A stretch of DNA of 32,954 bases from Opitutia bacterium. GTDB lineage: Bacteria; Verrucomicrobiota; Verrucomicrobiia; Opitutales; Coraliomargaritaceae. The stretch is taken from the NCBI GenBank assembly GCA_029252625.1, contig JAQXBA010000170.1, forward strand, positions 1 through 32,954. Direction: 5' to 3'. How positions within the stretch are numbered: the first letter of the stretch is position 1; every line of letters begins with the position of its first letter. Shown here in pieces: positions 1 through 9,082 of the stretch. The translations under genes and the position numbers were made by a program. The notes beneath the pieces are model-generated. The model saw only the letters and a list, made by a program, of their open reading frames with translations. It did not search any database and was not told the DNA's origin.

Positions 1-2406
1 AAATTCTGCAAAAAACACTTCGTCTCGTATCAACGCATGCGCGAGTGGCGCGACGTGCATCACCAGCTAGAGCGGGTTCTTAAAAACCTGAAGATGATGT
101 CAAGCGGGAAGAGCTCCCCTCGTGGCCTCGGTCGTAAGACCGGGGGAGCAGAGCCAAAGTCTCCTACGGACGCTCCCCGCTCTCACGAGCGAGGCCACAA
201 AGCCAAACAAGCAACAAGCAACAAGCAACCAACACCCCTCGACTCCAAAACCGACGCGGGCTACGCCGCAATTCACCGCTCCATCCTCACCGGCCTATTG
301 AGCAACATCGCGGTCAAAGAAGAAGAGCACAACTACCGCGGCCCACGTAACCGTAAGGCACTGCTCTTCCCCGGATCGGGACTGTTCGATCACGAAACCG
401 CGAAAAAACAACGCAAGGCCTCTTACGCCAAGAAGGCCAAACCGAAGCCTGCCAAGACCACCGCGCCCGCATGGATTGTTTGCGGCGAGTGGATGGAAAC
501 CAGCCGTCTCTTTGCCCGCACCGCCGCAAAAGTTGATGTAAAGTGGATCGAGGAAATGGCCGGCGATCTACTCAAACTCAAACACTCAGAGCCCTTCTGG
601 AGCACCAAGTCTGCCGCCGCTCTTTGTAAGCAGCGCAAAGTCTTGTTCGGACTAGAGATCGGCCGCAGCAACGTCAGCCTCAGTCGCATCGCGCCCGATG
701 AATCAACCGACATCTTTGTCCGCAACGGATTGATCGAAACCGGCATTCGTGAACGCCCTGACTTTATCGCGCATAACGCCGAGATCTCTGAAAAGGCCGA
801 GTCCGAACTTGCCCGCCGCCGCCTCGGATCAGGCTTCGCCGTGGAAGACAGATTGTTTAATTTCTATCGTCAACGCCTCGACGCCGTCGGCTCGTATGCC
901 GAACTGCGTAGCTTCGCTAAGCGCGAGCATGGCGGCCGACTCGACTTCCTCAAAGCCACGATCGACGACCTACTCCCCGAAACCGAGCAAGACGACACAC
1001 TCGAAGCATTCCCAAAGTCACTCGTCATCGGCGGCAGTGAATTGCCCCTCAACTATCGCCACGAGCCCGGCGGCGACGACGACGGGGTAACCCTTTGCGT
1101 GCCGATCACCCAACTCGGCGCGATCCAACAAGGCACGCTCGACTGGGCGGTGCCGGGCCACCTCGAAGAAAAAATCGAAAGCCTGCTGCGCGGCCTGCCC
1201 AAGCAGATCCGCATCAGCCTACACCCGCTCAAAGAACGCGCCGCGGAACTGCGCACCAGGCTCAAGCCCTCCGAGCGTTCACTGCGTGAACAACTCGCCG
1301 AGCAGCTCAAGGAGCAATACGGAATCCAAACTTTCAAAGAAAACTGGTCGAAGACTGATATCCCGAGCTACCTGCAGCCACGTATTCAGATTAAGAATAC
1401 AAAAGGTGACGTTCTCGCCGACGGCCGCGACCTATATGCCCTGCGCGAATCCTTAGAAACTACTAGCAAAGAAGTCTCTCGCAGCAACGGCCTCGACGCG
1501 ATACCCGCATGGCAAAAAGCCACCGCACACTACGAGCGTGAAGCCCTCAGCAGTTGGAACTTTGGCGACCTCCCAACCGAAATTGACCTCAGTGGGGACT
1601 CAGGCCTGCCGCTCAAAGCATTTCCCGCATTAGTCTTAGAAGGCGAGCAAGTGCATCTACGTCTCCTCGCTGACGCCTCCAAGGCACTCCACGCTACACA
1701 AAAAGGCTGGCCCGCACTCAGCACCATCGCGATGGGACGCGACATCGCCTGGCTGCGCAACGACTTAAAAGACCTCAAACAACTCGGCGCTCTCCTGCTA
1801 CCACTTGGCGACTTCGACACCGTCAAAGCGAGTGCTTGGCACCACATTCAGAATCACCTTTTCCGCTCTGATAAATATTTACCGCTTAAAGAATCACGCT
1901 TTAAAAAAGTACTCGCGCGCGCCGATGATGAACGCCGCGGGATCGTACCCAAGCTCAAAGAGCAGCTCCGCGTACTCCTCGAAGCCCGCCAAGAAATCAG
2001 CCTATTACTAGAGCAGAGGAAAACCAACAAGGCGCTCGTTTATCCAGGCATGCGTGCCCAGATGGAACGTATCGCTCCCAAGGATTTGCTGAACCACTGC
2101 AGCTTCACGGAACTGCCCCACCTCACCCGTTTCTTAAAAGGCATGCGTCTACGCGCCGAACGCGCCAAAGACAGCATCCAACGCGACATCGAAAAAACGA
2201 AACGCATCGAACCCTACGAAACACGGCTAGTCAAATTAGACAAACTAGCCAAAGGCCCCGAACAAAAGTACCAAGTCAAAGCCTACCACATGCTCCTCGA
2301 AGAATTTAAAGTATCGGTCTATGCACAGGAACTCGGGACCTCGCAAAAGGTCTCCGAAAAACGTCTTGAAAAACTAGCCGACGAGCTCGAACGGAAAATA
2401 AAGTAG
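1..2406 (+). CDS. hrpA: ATP-dependent RNA helicase HrpA, C-terminal part (5' end outside window)
   Basis: The frame is open from base 1, so the start and the DEAH helicase motor lie upstream; about 801 codons are visible. What remains is the end of the helicase core ([12 protein letters not shown], the conserved segment after the helicase-associated domain) followed by the long DUF3418 C-terminal region typical of HrpA. Landmarks that agree with my memory of E. coli HrpA are [38 protein letters not shown] and the extreme C-terminus [14 protein letters not shown]. HrpA proteins are DEAH-box RNA helicases linked to mRNA processing and ribosome rescue. The odd feature is an insertion of about 40 residues between the VLKNLK helix and the [12 protein letters not shown] helix (roughly bases 100-240). 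It is Lys/Arg/Ser/Pro-rich, lacks a counterpart in E. coli HrpA, and is encoded by a palindromic repeat. The frame is preserved across it. Identity is confident; effect of the insertion is unknown. Confidence 0.93.
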   Translation, partial: KFCKKHFVSYQRMREWRDVHHQLERVLKNLKMMSSGKSSPRGLGRKTGGAEPKSPTDAPRSHERGHKAKQATSNKQPTPLDSKTDAGYAAIHRSILTGLLSNIAVKEEEHNYRGPRNRKALLFPGSGLFDHETAKKQRKASYAKKAKPKPAKTTAPAWIVCGEWMETSRLFARTAAKVDVKWIEEMAGDLLKLKHSEPFWSTKSAAALCKQRKVLFGLEIGRSNVSLSRIAPDESTDIFVRNGLIETGIRERPDFIAHNAEISEKAESELARRRLGSGFAVEDRLFNFYRQRLDAVGSYAELRSFAKREHGGRLDFLKATIDDLLPETEQDDTLEAFPKSLVIGGSELPLNYRHEPGGDDDGVTLCVPITQLGAIQQGTLDWAVPGHLEEKIESLLRGLPKQIRISLHPLKERAAELRTRLKPSERSLREQLAEQLKEQYGIQTFKENWSKTDIPSYLQPRIQIKNTKGDVLADGRDLYALRESLETTSKEVSRSNGLDAIPAWQKATAHYEREALSSWNFGDLPTEIDLSGDSGLPLKAFPALVLEGEQVHLRLLADASKALHATQKGWPALSTIAMGRDIAWLRNDLKDLKQLGALLLPLGDFDTVKASAWHHIQNHLFRSDKYLPLKESRFKKVLARADDERRGIVPKLKEQLRVLLEARQEISLLLEQRKTNKALVYPGMRAQMERIAPKDLLNHCSFTELPHLTRFLKGMRLRAERAKDSIQRDIEKTKRIEPYETRLVKLDKLAKGPEQKYQVKAYHMLLEEFKVSVYAQELGTSQKVSEKRLEKLADELERKIK
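122..198. repeat. Palindromic repeat element inserted in-frame in hrpA
   Basis: A 77-bp inverted repeat. The left arm (122-149) starts GTGGCCTCG and the right arm (172-198) ends CGAGGCCAC. Each arm also folds on itself: CGGTC-GTAA-GACCG on the left and CGCTC-TCAC-GAGCG on the right. The arms end in complementary GGGGGAGC and GCTCCCC. The spacer (150-171) contains TCCTACGG, whose reverse complement recurs in the related copy at 13756-13866. It is translated as part of HrpA, giving the peptide stretch around RGLGRKTGG and PRSHERGH. The overall form recalls the Rickettsia palindromic elements that sit inside genes, but I do not recognise this family by name. Confidence 0.85.
208..228. repeat. 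Three tandem copies of a 7-bp unit in hrpA
   Basis: Three perfect copies of CAAGCAA directly follow the palindromic element, inside the same protein insertion. Three 7-bp units make seven codons, so the reading frame is kept. This looks like slippage-prone low-complexity sequence and not an independent element. Confidence 0.75.
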
Positions 2407-2532
2407 TCATTCAATCTACAAATAACACGTCCTGCTCTTCACAATATCAGGTCTGTCTTCCAATATTTATCTTATTGTAGACTAGCCCAGAGGGGGACAC
2501 ATACAGAACAGGTGCAAAAAGTTAATACTGAA

Positions 2533-3969
2533 ATGAAGCAATGGACTGCTTGTCTAGAATGTCAGGGACAGGGTAAACAATCCCGGAAGCCCTCAAGGAA
2601 AGTGCGACTCCGCTACCAGCGGGCACTGGGTCAATTTGATACAATAAAAAGCACTGAAACGGCTCCCGTTCGCCCGAAGGGTCATCTCGATACATGTTGG
2701 AATTGCAATGGAACTGGCTTGGTTACTTCTGAGAGCCATCCACTAGCGGATGCAGACAAGTACCCCCACCTCGCCATCATTGGTGGAGGCATCGGCGGAG
2801 TCGCTCTAGCCGTTGCTTGCTTACACCGCGGCATCCCGTTTACTCTGTATGAACGCGATAGCGACTTCGACACGCGCGCCCAGGGCTATGGACTCACGCT
2901 GCAACAAGCGAGTCGAGTGATCGAGGGATTGGGCATTACCTCGTTAGAAGCGGGAGTGACATCAACCAAGCATGTGGTGCATACGACCGATGGCAAAGTG
3001 ATAGGTGAATGGGGACTCAGAAAATGGGGACGGGATACTGCGAAGCCATCACCGAGGCGTACGAATGTACATATTTCGCGGCAGTCGTTGCGTTCGACGC
3101 TAATTAAGCAGCTCGGTGGACATGATGCGGTGCAGTGGGGGCACCAGTTGGTGGATATTAAACAATGTCAGGCTGGAAGTGTGGATCTGAGCTTTGATGT
3201 GGCCGGTAAGATAAAGCACGCCAAGGCGGATCTCGTGGTGGGTGCGGACGGTATTCGTAGCTCAGTGCGGAGCTTGCTGATGAATGAAGATACTTCCCCT
3301 TTACGCTATCTCGGTTGTATTGTAATTCTGGGGATTTGTCCTTTGGATGCTCTCGCAGGCCTTGAGAGTTCTTTGTTAGATTCAGCCACGGTATTCCAAA
3401 CTGCCAATGGCACTGAGCGGATCTACATGATGCCCTATGCGTCCGACTCGGTGATGTGGCAACTGAGCTTCCCGATACCCGAAAAAGATGCGAAGGCCAT
3501 GCATGCCCAAGGACCTCAAGCACTTAAGGCTGAAGCGTGTCGGAGGACTCAGTGGCACAGCCCCATTCCGCAAATTTTAACCGCCACCTTGGTCGCTCAG
3601 GTTTCTGGTTATCCCGTTTATGACCGAGCACTACTTAAGCCAGAAATGCTCGAGAAGGCCAATCAAATGACTCTAATCGGTGATGCGGCTCACCCGATGA
3701 GCCCATTTAAAGGACAGGGAGCCAATCAAGCGCTACTAGATGCGCTCGCGCTGGCTCGAGGGATCTCAAAAGGATGTCACCCCTCATCGCATTGGCGGAA
3801 AGCCGGAATGCGGGCAACTGTGTTAAAGGAGTTTGAATCCGAGATGTTGAAACGAAGTGCGACCAAAGTGAAGGATTCAGCAGAGGCTGCTCAGCACCTG
3901 CATTCCGCCAGTGTGCTCGATGAGGGCAATGGACCGAGAGGACGAAGCCCAAAGAAAAATGATAAATAA
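2533..3969 (+). CDS. FAD-dependent monooxygenase with N-terminal DnaJ-type cysteine module
   Basis: A 478-residue flavoprotein of the PHBH/TetX-like aromatic-hydroxylase class. The FAD-binding signature GGGIGG lies at about residues 84-89 with the ribose-binding acidic residue in LYERD near 107; the DG motif is VVGADGIRSSVR and the second FAD motif is LIGDAAHPMSPFKGQGAN. Such enzymes use NAD(P)H and O2 to hydroxylate small molecules; the substrate here is unknown. Unusually, two C-x2-C-x-G-x-G motifs (C7/C10 and C55/C58) precede the flavin domain; together they could bind one zinc, as in DnaJ. I chose ATG 2533 over the upstream GTG at 2512 because homologues I recall begin MKQW; neither has a well placed Shine-Dalgarno. 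Codon usage is visibly different from neighbouring genes (many T/G-ending codons instead of C-ending), suggesting horizontal transfer. No partner gene is adjacent. Confidence 0.85.
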   Translation: MKQWTACLECQGQGKQSRKPSRKVRLRYQRALGQFDTIKSTETAPVRPKGHLDTCWNCNGTGLVTSESHPLADADKYPHLAIIGGGIGGVALAVACLHRGIPFTLYERDSDFDTRAQGYGLTLQQASRVIEGLGITSLEAGVTSTKHVVHTTDGKVIGEWGLRKWGRDTAKPSPRRTNVHISRQSLRSTLIKQLGGHDAVQWGHQLVDIKQCQAGSVDLSFDVAGKIKHAKADLVVGADGIRSSVRSLLMNEDTSPLRYLGCIVILGICPLDALAGLESSLLDSATVFQTANGTERIYMMPYASDSVMWQLSFPIPEKDAKAMHAQGPQALKAEACRRTQWHSPIPQILTATLVAQVSGYPVYDRALLKPEMLEKANQMTLIGDAAHPMSPFKGQGANQALLDALALARGISKGCHPSSHWRKAGMRATVLKEFESEMLKRSATKVKDSAEAAQHLHSASVLDEGNGPRGRSPKKNDK

Positions 3970-4301
3970 TTAGGCTTAAAATGGAGCCTTGCCGTTAGCG
4001 ATTAATTTTAATCATAAGTTGTACGAATGGTACCTTTTCTGATAGCGTGACCAAATCCGCATCTCGGTTAACTGACAGAATAGGCCTCGCGGACCTTGCC
4101 GACCAAGCCTGTTTGAAGCAAGCAGAGCCATGTGTTGCTTGAGTCTCGGCCAAACTCACAACCACGACCAGGCTCGATAACCTTGCATTTTGAAGGCATA
4201 TCATCTGTGCTCATTCCATCATTGATTCTAAATCTACCACTTCGCAGCCAGAGACTGCTTACCCTGAGACTACCCAATGGCCCGCACTGCTGCGCGGTTC
4301 A
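3970..4301. other. 332-bp stretch without a convincing gene
   Basis: Only short overlapping frames occur here, without recognisable domains. The sequence just before the DUF5706 gene stays open in that gene's frame from 4194 but has no ATG; the translated stretch is rich in Thr, Ser and Pro and could be either a non-canonical N-terminus or decayed sequence. Small palindromes are present, such as GATTA-ATTT-TAATC at 4000-4013. No degenerate nucleotide-cyclase gene could be seen. Confidence 0.6.
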
Positions 4302-4769
4302 GTGCTCAGCAGCGCACAGTCCAAGCATGTGCAATACATCTCGCTGGCTGATCGCCGAGCGCAAGTGGTGATCACCATCAATGCGTTCTTAATCCCACTT
4401 GCGATTTCCGCCTACGAGAATCCACAGATTCGGCTTGGCATCACACTTTACGTCCTAGCTGCAGCAGTCAGTATTGTCTTCGCAGTCATATGCCTGATGC
4501 CGAAGCGCTACCAAACAAACCCTGGCGAAAAATCTAATTTGCTGCACTTTTCTGGGATTTGGCAATATAATGAAGCCACCTACAAGGCACTGATGCGCGA
4601 ATCTCTAGAGAATCGTAACACCATCACGGAACTCATGGTATCCGACATTTATCACCTGAGCAATGACGTGCTGCGGCCTAAATTCCGCTGGATGCGTCTG
4701 AGTTTCTACGCTTTTCTCTGTGGCCTGCTGAGCGCCCTGCTATTCATCGCACTGCCACTTGCGTTGTAA
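4302..4769 (+). CDS. PycTM/DUF5706-like membrane protein (orphan Pycsar-effector homologue)
   Basis: A 155-residue integral membrane protein matching the PycTM (DUF5706) pattern: an ADRRAQ motif at residues 16-21 leading into a first hydrophobic segment (about 22-40), a second segment (46-66) ending in MPKRY, a loop with NLLHFSGIWQY, a helical region with DIYHLSNDVLRPKFRWMR, and a third membrane segment (about 134-154). In Pycsar anti-phage defence such proteins are membrane effectors switched on by cCMP or cUMP from a neighbouring PycC uridylate/cytidylate cyclase. No cyclase is seen on either side, so the defence role is only an inference. The GTG at 4302 is the only conventional start in frame, and the ADRRAQ segment sits close to it; the open frame upstream to 4194 leaves the true N-terminus uncertain. 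Family assignment is moderately confident. Confidence 0.68.
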   Translation: MLSSAQSKHVQYISLADRRAQVVITINAFLIPLAISAYENPQIRLGITLYVLAAAVSIVFAVICLMPKRYQTNPGEKSNLLHFSGIWQYNEATYKALMRESLENRNTITELMVSDIYHLSNDVLRPKFRWMRLSFYAFLCGLLSALLFIALPLAL

Positions 4770-4771
4770 AA

Positions 4772-4801
4772 GATTCGATACGAACTTAATGGAATCGAAT
4801 C
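4772..4801. terminator. Possible stem-loop after the DUF5706-like gene
   Basis: Perfect 8-bp arms GATTCGAT and ATCGAATC separated by 14 bases begin three bases after the stop codon. No T-run follows, so this is at most a weak terminator or an mRNA-end stabiliser between two convergent genes. Confidence 0.3.
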
Positions 4802-4862
4802 GAGCAGTTGCTAAGGCCGTTATTTCGGAGGACGATACCGACTATCTATTGGCTTAGCATAC

Positions 4863-4886
4863 GCTCCCCGATCTGACGATCGAGGC
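4863..4886. repeat. Single arm of the palindromic repeat family
   Basis: This matches the right arm of the hrpA element: GCTCCCCG, then the hairpin CGATC-TGAC-GATCG, then CGAGGC. Relative to hrpA's CGCTC/GAGCG stem, both paired positions changed together (A-T replaces C-G). It lies in the convergent gap just downstream of the rhomboid-like gene. Confidence 0.75.
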
Positions 4887-4933
4887 TGAACCAAGTAACC
4901 TTCGAATTGAGACGGTGGATCGCTCTAGCCAGC

Positions 4934-5737
4934 TCAGTCTCGCCGGCACACCTCACAAATACACACCGTAGAACCATCGACCTTCTTATAGCGGAAGTGC
5001 CGCTCGGGGTGAGTCTTATCGCTTGCACCACATTCACTGCAGGTATGAAACGCAGCATTGTCGCGCTCGACCTTTTGTTTGGCAAACTGCGTGCGTCGTT
5101 TGCGGCTCTCGACAGAGTTGAGCAAGTCATTGCGAAAGAACAGGAAAAAGTTAAGCAACGGCCCGAGAATCGCGATGCGATCACCCCATGACGGCGCACC
5201 CACAAAAGAGAATGCAGTCAACCCGACCGCCAACCATGCTAGCCATTTCACCTTCACAGGCAGAAAAAACATGATCAGAAATTCAACATTCGGGTGGTTC
5301 ACTGCGAAAGCGAGAAAAACACTCAAGTAGAGAAAATCAGGAAAGATAATGATCGTCGTCGCGGGTGAAATAAATTGCCCAATAAACGCCGCGATAATCG
5401 TAAGGAGCACACCACTGAGCAGGTAGATATTAAACCGGAATGCGCCCCAGATCTGTTCAAGTGCCGAACTCATCATCCAGAAAATATACCAGAAAAAGGC
5501 AAGAAACAGCGCGCTCATCGCGCCACCGGCAATATTGGGCGGTGAAATCAGAAATGAAAACAAGCGCCATAACTCACCGCCGAGCACTGCCTTCGGAATC
5601 AGAGGTACGGTCACAAACGAGATCCGTCCACTAATGACCAAGGCATACACGACCAACTGTGCGACGATAACATACAGTACCACATTTGGCACAGCCCAAT
5701 GCCCGAAGCGCTTCTCTAGCTTATCTAAGAAAGTCAT
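4934..5737 (-). CDS. Rhomboid-like membrane pseudoprotease with C-terminal zinc ribbon
   Basis: A 267-residue polytopic membrane protein. GGELWRLFSFLISP, followed by hydrophobic segments with ALEQIWGAFRFNIYLLSG and later FLAFAVNHPNVEFLIMFFLPVKVKWLAW, follows the rhomboid (S54) layout. The catalytic residues are missing: where active rhomboids have GxSG the sequence reads DFLYLSVFLAF, and no histidine is found in the last membrane helix (GDRIAILGPLLNFF). The cytosolic tail carries four cysteines as C-x2-C (233, 236) and C-I-C-x2-C (259, 261, 264), a probable zinc ribbon. It may bind or chaperone membrane proteins, as iRhoms and derlins do, but that is an analogy. ATG 5737 directly starts the first amphipathic helix (MTFLDKLEKRFG). 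It lies alone, convergent with the DUF5706-like gene. Confidence 0.7.
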   Translation of the reverse strand: MTFLDKLEKRFGHWAVPNVVLYVIVAQLVVYALVISGRISFVTVPLIPKAVLGGELWRLFSFLISPPNIAGGAMSALFLAFFWYIFWMMSSALEQIWGAFRFNIYLLSGVLLTIIAAFIGQFISPATTIIIFPDFLYLSVFLAFAVNHPNVEFLIMFFLPVKVKWLAWLAVGLTAFSFVGAPSWGDRIAILGPLLNFFLFFRNDLLNSVESRKRRTQFAKQKVERDNAAFHTCSECGASDKTHPERHFRYKKVDGSTVCICEVCRRD

Positions 5738-5960
5738 GTTTTATCTATCTTAGGCAGTTCGCATGAGCGCAAGCGAAAGACGCAAAAGACCCAATCAAGC
5801 AACAAATACTATGAAGTACACCCTTCGGTTGAGCATTTATAATTCTCGATTCCCTCAGCTCCCTCAAAGACAGCAAAGACACGGATCTTTTAAATTCAAC
5901 GCATCCGCATGCTTAGCATCTAGTAGCTCAAAGAAGAATTCCTCCACAAGCAGGCTCTAC

Positions 5961-6494
5961 CTAAAAGAAGAAGTGCAGGATCAAATGCAACACGATGCAG
6001 GACGCAATGGCTGCGGCGAGATCGTCAATCACGCAACCGAGGCCGCCAGGGAGGTTCTGCAATTTCGAAATCCCAAATGGTTTGGCAATATCGAAGATCC
6101 GGAATAGCACGAAGCCTGCAAGCAATACCGGCCAGCCACCATGCTCGGCAACAAGCCCTTGCGGGCCATTCATGCCCAAAAAGACCAACGGCACTGCGAT
6201 CCACTCATCGAAAATGATCATTCCAGGGTCTCGCATTTGCAGGCGACGCTCTGCAGTATCGCAAATAGCCACAGCGAGATACGAAAGCATCAGCATGTAC
6301 AAAAGATAGCTCAGCGGCGTGGCATTGTGAAACAGCACGGCATACAGCCCAACACCAGCGACGCTACCGACCGTGCCAGGGCCTTTTTTAACGAGGCCAA
6401 GCGGTCCGAGTGTTGCGAGGTTTACCACTAACGGTGTGGGCAACATCTGTGTCCACGGAAAATAGCGTTGTATGTTATTCACCCGTTGTTTCAT
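5961..6494 (-). CDS. pgpA: Phosphatidylglycerophosphatase A
   Basis: Removes the phosphate from phosphatidylglycerophosphate to give phosphatidylglycerol in the inner membrane, the step after PgsA, which is encoded just upstream. The PgpA signatures are all visible: [12 protein letters not shown] near the N-terminus, the acidic [23 protein letters not shown], and [13 protein letters not shown] before the last helix. The length of 177 residues fits the family. The ATG at 6494 overlaps the 3' end of pgsA by 20 bp, indicating translational coupling; a TTG nine bases further upstream is also possible. A GGGGAGG sits directly against the ATG, too close to be a standard Shine-Dalgarno for it. Pathway pairing with pgsA makes the assignment strong. 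Confidence 0.9.
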   Translation of the reverse strand: MKQRVNNIQRYFPWTQMLPTPLVVNLATLGPLGLVKKGPGTVGSVAGVGLYAVLFHNATPLSYLLYMLMLSYLAVAICDTAERRLQMRDPGMIIFDEWIAVPLVFLGMNGPQGLVAEHGGWPVLLAGFVLFRIFDIAKPFGISKLQNLPGGLGCVIDDLAAAIASCIVLHLILHFFF

Positions 6495-7089
6495 CCTCCC
6501 CAATAAATACCGACCAGTATTTGGTCATATACGTAGTGCCAGACGACACTGTAAGCAGCGCTGCCAAAACAAAGAAGGCAACTCCGATCCAGTGTAAAAT
6601 CTCATCAAAGGATTGGCCCATGATCTGCGGAAAAAAGTCAGGGAAATCCTCACGAATCGCGATAGCTAGCAGTAGTAGAATCGCCGACACGATTTGAAAC
6701 ACGGTTTTGTTCTTACCGGATTTCTCGGCGGCAAGAATGATGCCCGAACTCGCAGCGACAAGCCGCAGCCCGGTGATTAAAAATTCTCGGCTCAAAATCA
6801 ACAGCAGTAAAAAGAGCGACCACAGACCAGGCAACTCGCCGAGCACCACCATCGTAATGAACAGGCCGACCATAAAGATCTTGTCCGTCAGCGCATCCAT
6901 CAACTTACCAAAATTGGAAACAATGCCCTGTTTGCGTGCGTAATAGCCATCCGCCCAGTCAGTGATTGCACCGATCACAAACAGCACAAAGGCCGCAGTG
7001 CTGGCCCCTGTGATAGGCAGATACAATAGAGCCACCACTCCAAAAATGATCGGAATGCGCGAAAGCGTCAAAAGGTTCGGTAAATTCAC
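6475..7089 (-). CDS. pgsA: CDP-diacylglycerol--glycerol-3-phosphate 3-phosphatidyltransferase
   Basis: Makes phosphatidylglycerophosphate from CDP-diacylglycerol and glycerol-3-phosphate at the inner membrane. The CDP-alcohol phosphotransferase signature D-x2-D-G-x2-A-R-x8-G-x3-D-x3-D is complete: [12 protein letters not shown] followed by [10 protein letters not shown]. The protein has 204 residues, with several hydrophobic helices and [12 protein letters not shown] at the N-terminus, which is typical. The start codon is GTG (7087-7089). It forms an overlapping operon with pgpA and is divergent from coaD; the 156-bp gap between them must hold both promoters. Confidence 0.93.
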   Translation of the reverse strand: MNLPNLLTLSRIPIIFGVVALLYLPITGASTAAFVLFVIGAITDWADGYYARKQGIVSNFGKLMDALTDKIFMVGLFITMVVLGELPGLWSLFLLLLILSREFLITGLRLVAASSGIILAAEKSGKNKTVFQIVSAILLLLAIAIREDFPDFFPQIMGQSFDEILHWIGVAFFVLAALLTVSSGTTYMTKYWSVFIGEDETTGE

Positions 7090-7245
7090 AGTGTTAAGGT
7101 GGCAATTTTCGACGAGCTGGGCTAGACCAAAATGAGGCAGTCTTATCCATCTTGGTAAATTAGACCATGAAGCTACCGCTAGATTTCCTAAATACTGTTA
7201 AAAGTTGGACTTCTAGCATAATATGGACTCAATCCGCCCCCTATC

Positions 7246-7731
7246 ATGAAAATTGCAATTTATCCGGGCTCTTTTGATCCGATCACCAATGGACACCTTG
7301 ATGTGATCAACCGCGGACGTCACATTTTTGATAAAGTGATCGTCGCGGTAGCTCGTAATCCAAGCAAAGACCCGCTATTCACGCCCGAAGAACGCGTCGA
7401 TTTGATCAAGGAAAATGTAAAAAATCGCCCTAACATTGACGTGATTGCCTTTGATGGCTTGATCGTCGATCTGGCAGAGGAGCACGGTGCAGTCGCACTC
7501 ATCCGTGGCTTGCGCGCAGTGTCTGACTTCGAGCACGAGTTTCAAATGGCGCAAATGAACCGCCACTTAGATGATAATATTGAGACGATCTTCCTAATGC
7601 CGAACGAGCGCTATTTTTTTACCAGCTCGCACCTCGTCAAACAGGTATTTAAATTTACTGATCGCGAAAAACACTTAATCCCGACCAACGTGCATGCCGC
7701 ACTCTCCTTAAAGTTCGGGCACAAGCAATAA
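7246..7731 (+). CDS. coaD: Phosphopantetheine adenylyltransferase
   Basis: Catalyses the penultimate step of coenzyme A synthesis, joining 4'-phosphopantetheine and ATP into dephospho-CoA. The nucleotidyltransferase motif TNGH at residues 14-17 sits within [36 protein letters not shown] is the substrate-binding segment, and [11 protein letters not shown] replaces the usual ISSTxVRE loop. The 161-residue length is normal. A TAATAT at 7219-7224 could be a -10 box, but no good -35 stands 17-18 bp upstream. The stop codon is one base from the ATG of the MFS gene, so the two are probably co-transcribed and coupled, with no obvious metabolic link. Confidence 0.95.
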   Translation: MKIAIYPGSFDPITNGHLDVINRGRHIFDKVIVAVARNPSKDPLFTPEERVDLIKENVKNRPNIDVIAFDGLIVDLAEEHGAVALIRGLRAVSDFEHEFQMAQMNRHLDDNIETIFLMPNERYFFTSSHLVKQVFKFTDREKHLIPTNVHAALSLKFGHKQ

Positions 7732-7732
7732 T

Positions 7733-9082
7733 ATGGCAGCTGACCCCGCACCTTCTACTGATCCCAAACAGGGAAAACGCACACTTGGGATTATCTTCCT
7801 GACGCTGTTTATAGACTTAGTCGGATTCTCGATCATTTTCCCTCTGTTTCCGGCGATGCTGGACTACTACCTACCCAATGGCGCAGGCGATGGCAGTCTG
7901 CTCGGGCAATTGATCGCGCCGCTCTCAGCCATGGCTGAGCGCAGTGGCGCAGCGGATCCGCGCTTCATGACGGCGGTGCTGTTTGGTGGCATCCTCGGCT
8001 CACTCTACTCGATCCTACAATTTATCTGCGCCCCACTCTGGGGCGCTTATTCAGACCGCGTCGGCCGACGCAAAGTACTATTGATCACGATTGCAGGCCT
8101 TGCGCTCAGCTACGCCGCGTGGTGCTTCGCCGCCTCGTTCTGGGTGCTTGTGCTGGCACGAGTGCTCGGTGGGGCGATGGGTGGCAACCTCTCAGTGGCT
8201 ACCGCAGCAGTCGCCGACTGCACCACACGCGAAAAGCGCTCCAGCGGACTGGCGATCATCGGCATCGCATTTGGCCTAGGCTTCATTGTTGGCCCTGCGA
8301 TCGGCGGTTTGTTTGCCCAGATTAACCTACTGGAAATCGCCCCTTCATTGAGGCAGTTTGGCGTCAACCCATTCTCTGTGCCTGCATTAGTTAGCTTCGC
8401 ACTGGCACTCACTAATCTGATTTGGGTGGCGCGTAGCTTTAAAGAAACCCTACCAATCGAGAATCGTAGCAAGGCAAACTCGGACCGCAAAGGTGTTCCC
8501 GTGTTTCGCATGTTTAAGAGCCGCTGCCCCGAAACGCGACGCACCAACCTAGTCTACCTGCTCTATATGTTAGCGTTCAGCGGCATGGAATTTACCCTCA
8601 CTTTTCTGGCAGTCGAGCGCTTCCAATTCTCCCCCGCACAGAATGGCGGCATGTTCGTCTTCATCGGCTTGGTGCTAATTCTAGTTCAAGGCGGCATCGT
8701 TCGACGCCTTGCTGGGCCAGTTGGTGAAAAACGCCTTGCCGTGACTGGCATTGCTTGCGGCATCGCCGCCTTTCTAATGCTAGCCATCACCCTAAACCTC
8801 GGTATGTTCTTCGGCGCACTTGCACTGATGGCCTTTTCGATCGGGCTCGTCTCGCCGACACTCAGCGCACTGGTCTCGCTTTATACCAAGGAGGAGGAAC
8901 AAGGCGCAGCCATCGGCGTGTTCCGCTCAGCAGGCTCACTCGCCCGCGCGATCGGCCCACTCCTAGCGGCCTTCGCCTACTTTGCGTACGGCTCAAAAAG
9001 CGCCTACCTATTTGGCGCAGTTATCGTGATCCTGCCTTTCGTCCTTGCCCTCAAATTGCCCAAGTCAATTAAACACAGTTAA
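7733..9082 (+). CDS. Major facilitator superfamily transporter, TetA/DHA1-like
   Basis: A 449-residue inner-membrane transporter with about 12 hydrophobic helices in two halves. The MFS motif A is present between helices 2 and 3 ([15 protein letters not shown]), and the first helix carries [19 protein letters not shown], as in TetA-like drug:H+ antiporters. The helix-5 region, [18 protein letters not shown], resembles the antiporter motif C. An extended stretch at residues 50-80 between helices 1 and 2 is longer than in TetA. The substrate cannot be predicted. It starts one base after the coaD stop codon; no separate promoter is likely. Confidence 0.88.
   Translation: MAADPAPSTDPKQGKRTLGIIFLTLFIDLVGFSIIFPLFPAMLDYYLPNGAGDGSLLGQLIAPLSAMAERSGAADPRFMTAVLFGGILGSLYSILQFICAPLWGAYSDRVGRRKVLLITIAGLALSYAAWCFAASFWVLVLARVLGGAMGGNLSVATAAVADCTTREKRSSGLAIIGIAFGLGFIVGPAIGGLFAQINLLEIAPSLRQFGVNPFSVPALVSFALALTNLIWVARSFKETLPIENRSKANSDRKGVPVFRMFKSRCPETRRTNLVYLLYMLAFSGMEFTLTFLAVERFQFSPAQNGGMFVFIGLVLILVQGGIVRRLAGPVGEKRLAVTGIACGIAAFLMLAITLNLGMFFGALALMAFSIGLVSPTLSALVSLYTKEEEQGAAIGVFRSAGSLARAIGPLLAAFAYFAYGSKSAYLFGAVIVILPFVLALKLPKSIKHS

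Noticed and set aside
208-228. Tandem 7-bp repeats considered as a CRISPR or regulatory array
   Set aside because: Units are contiguous, only three in number and inside the hrpA reading frame; there are no spacers.
5763-6107. 114-codon plus-strand frame between the rhomboid-like gene and pgpA
   Set aside because: It overlaps the 3' end of pgpA in antisense, shows no domain and has low-complexity Arg/Ser composition. The 223-bp gap itself shows nothing convincing.
8110-8547. 145-codon minus-strand frame
   Set aside because: It is antisense to the MFS transporter within conserved transporter sequence.
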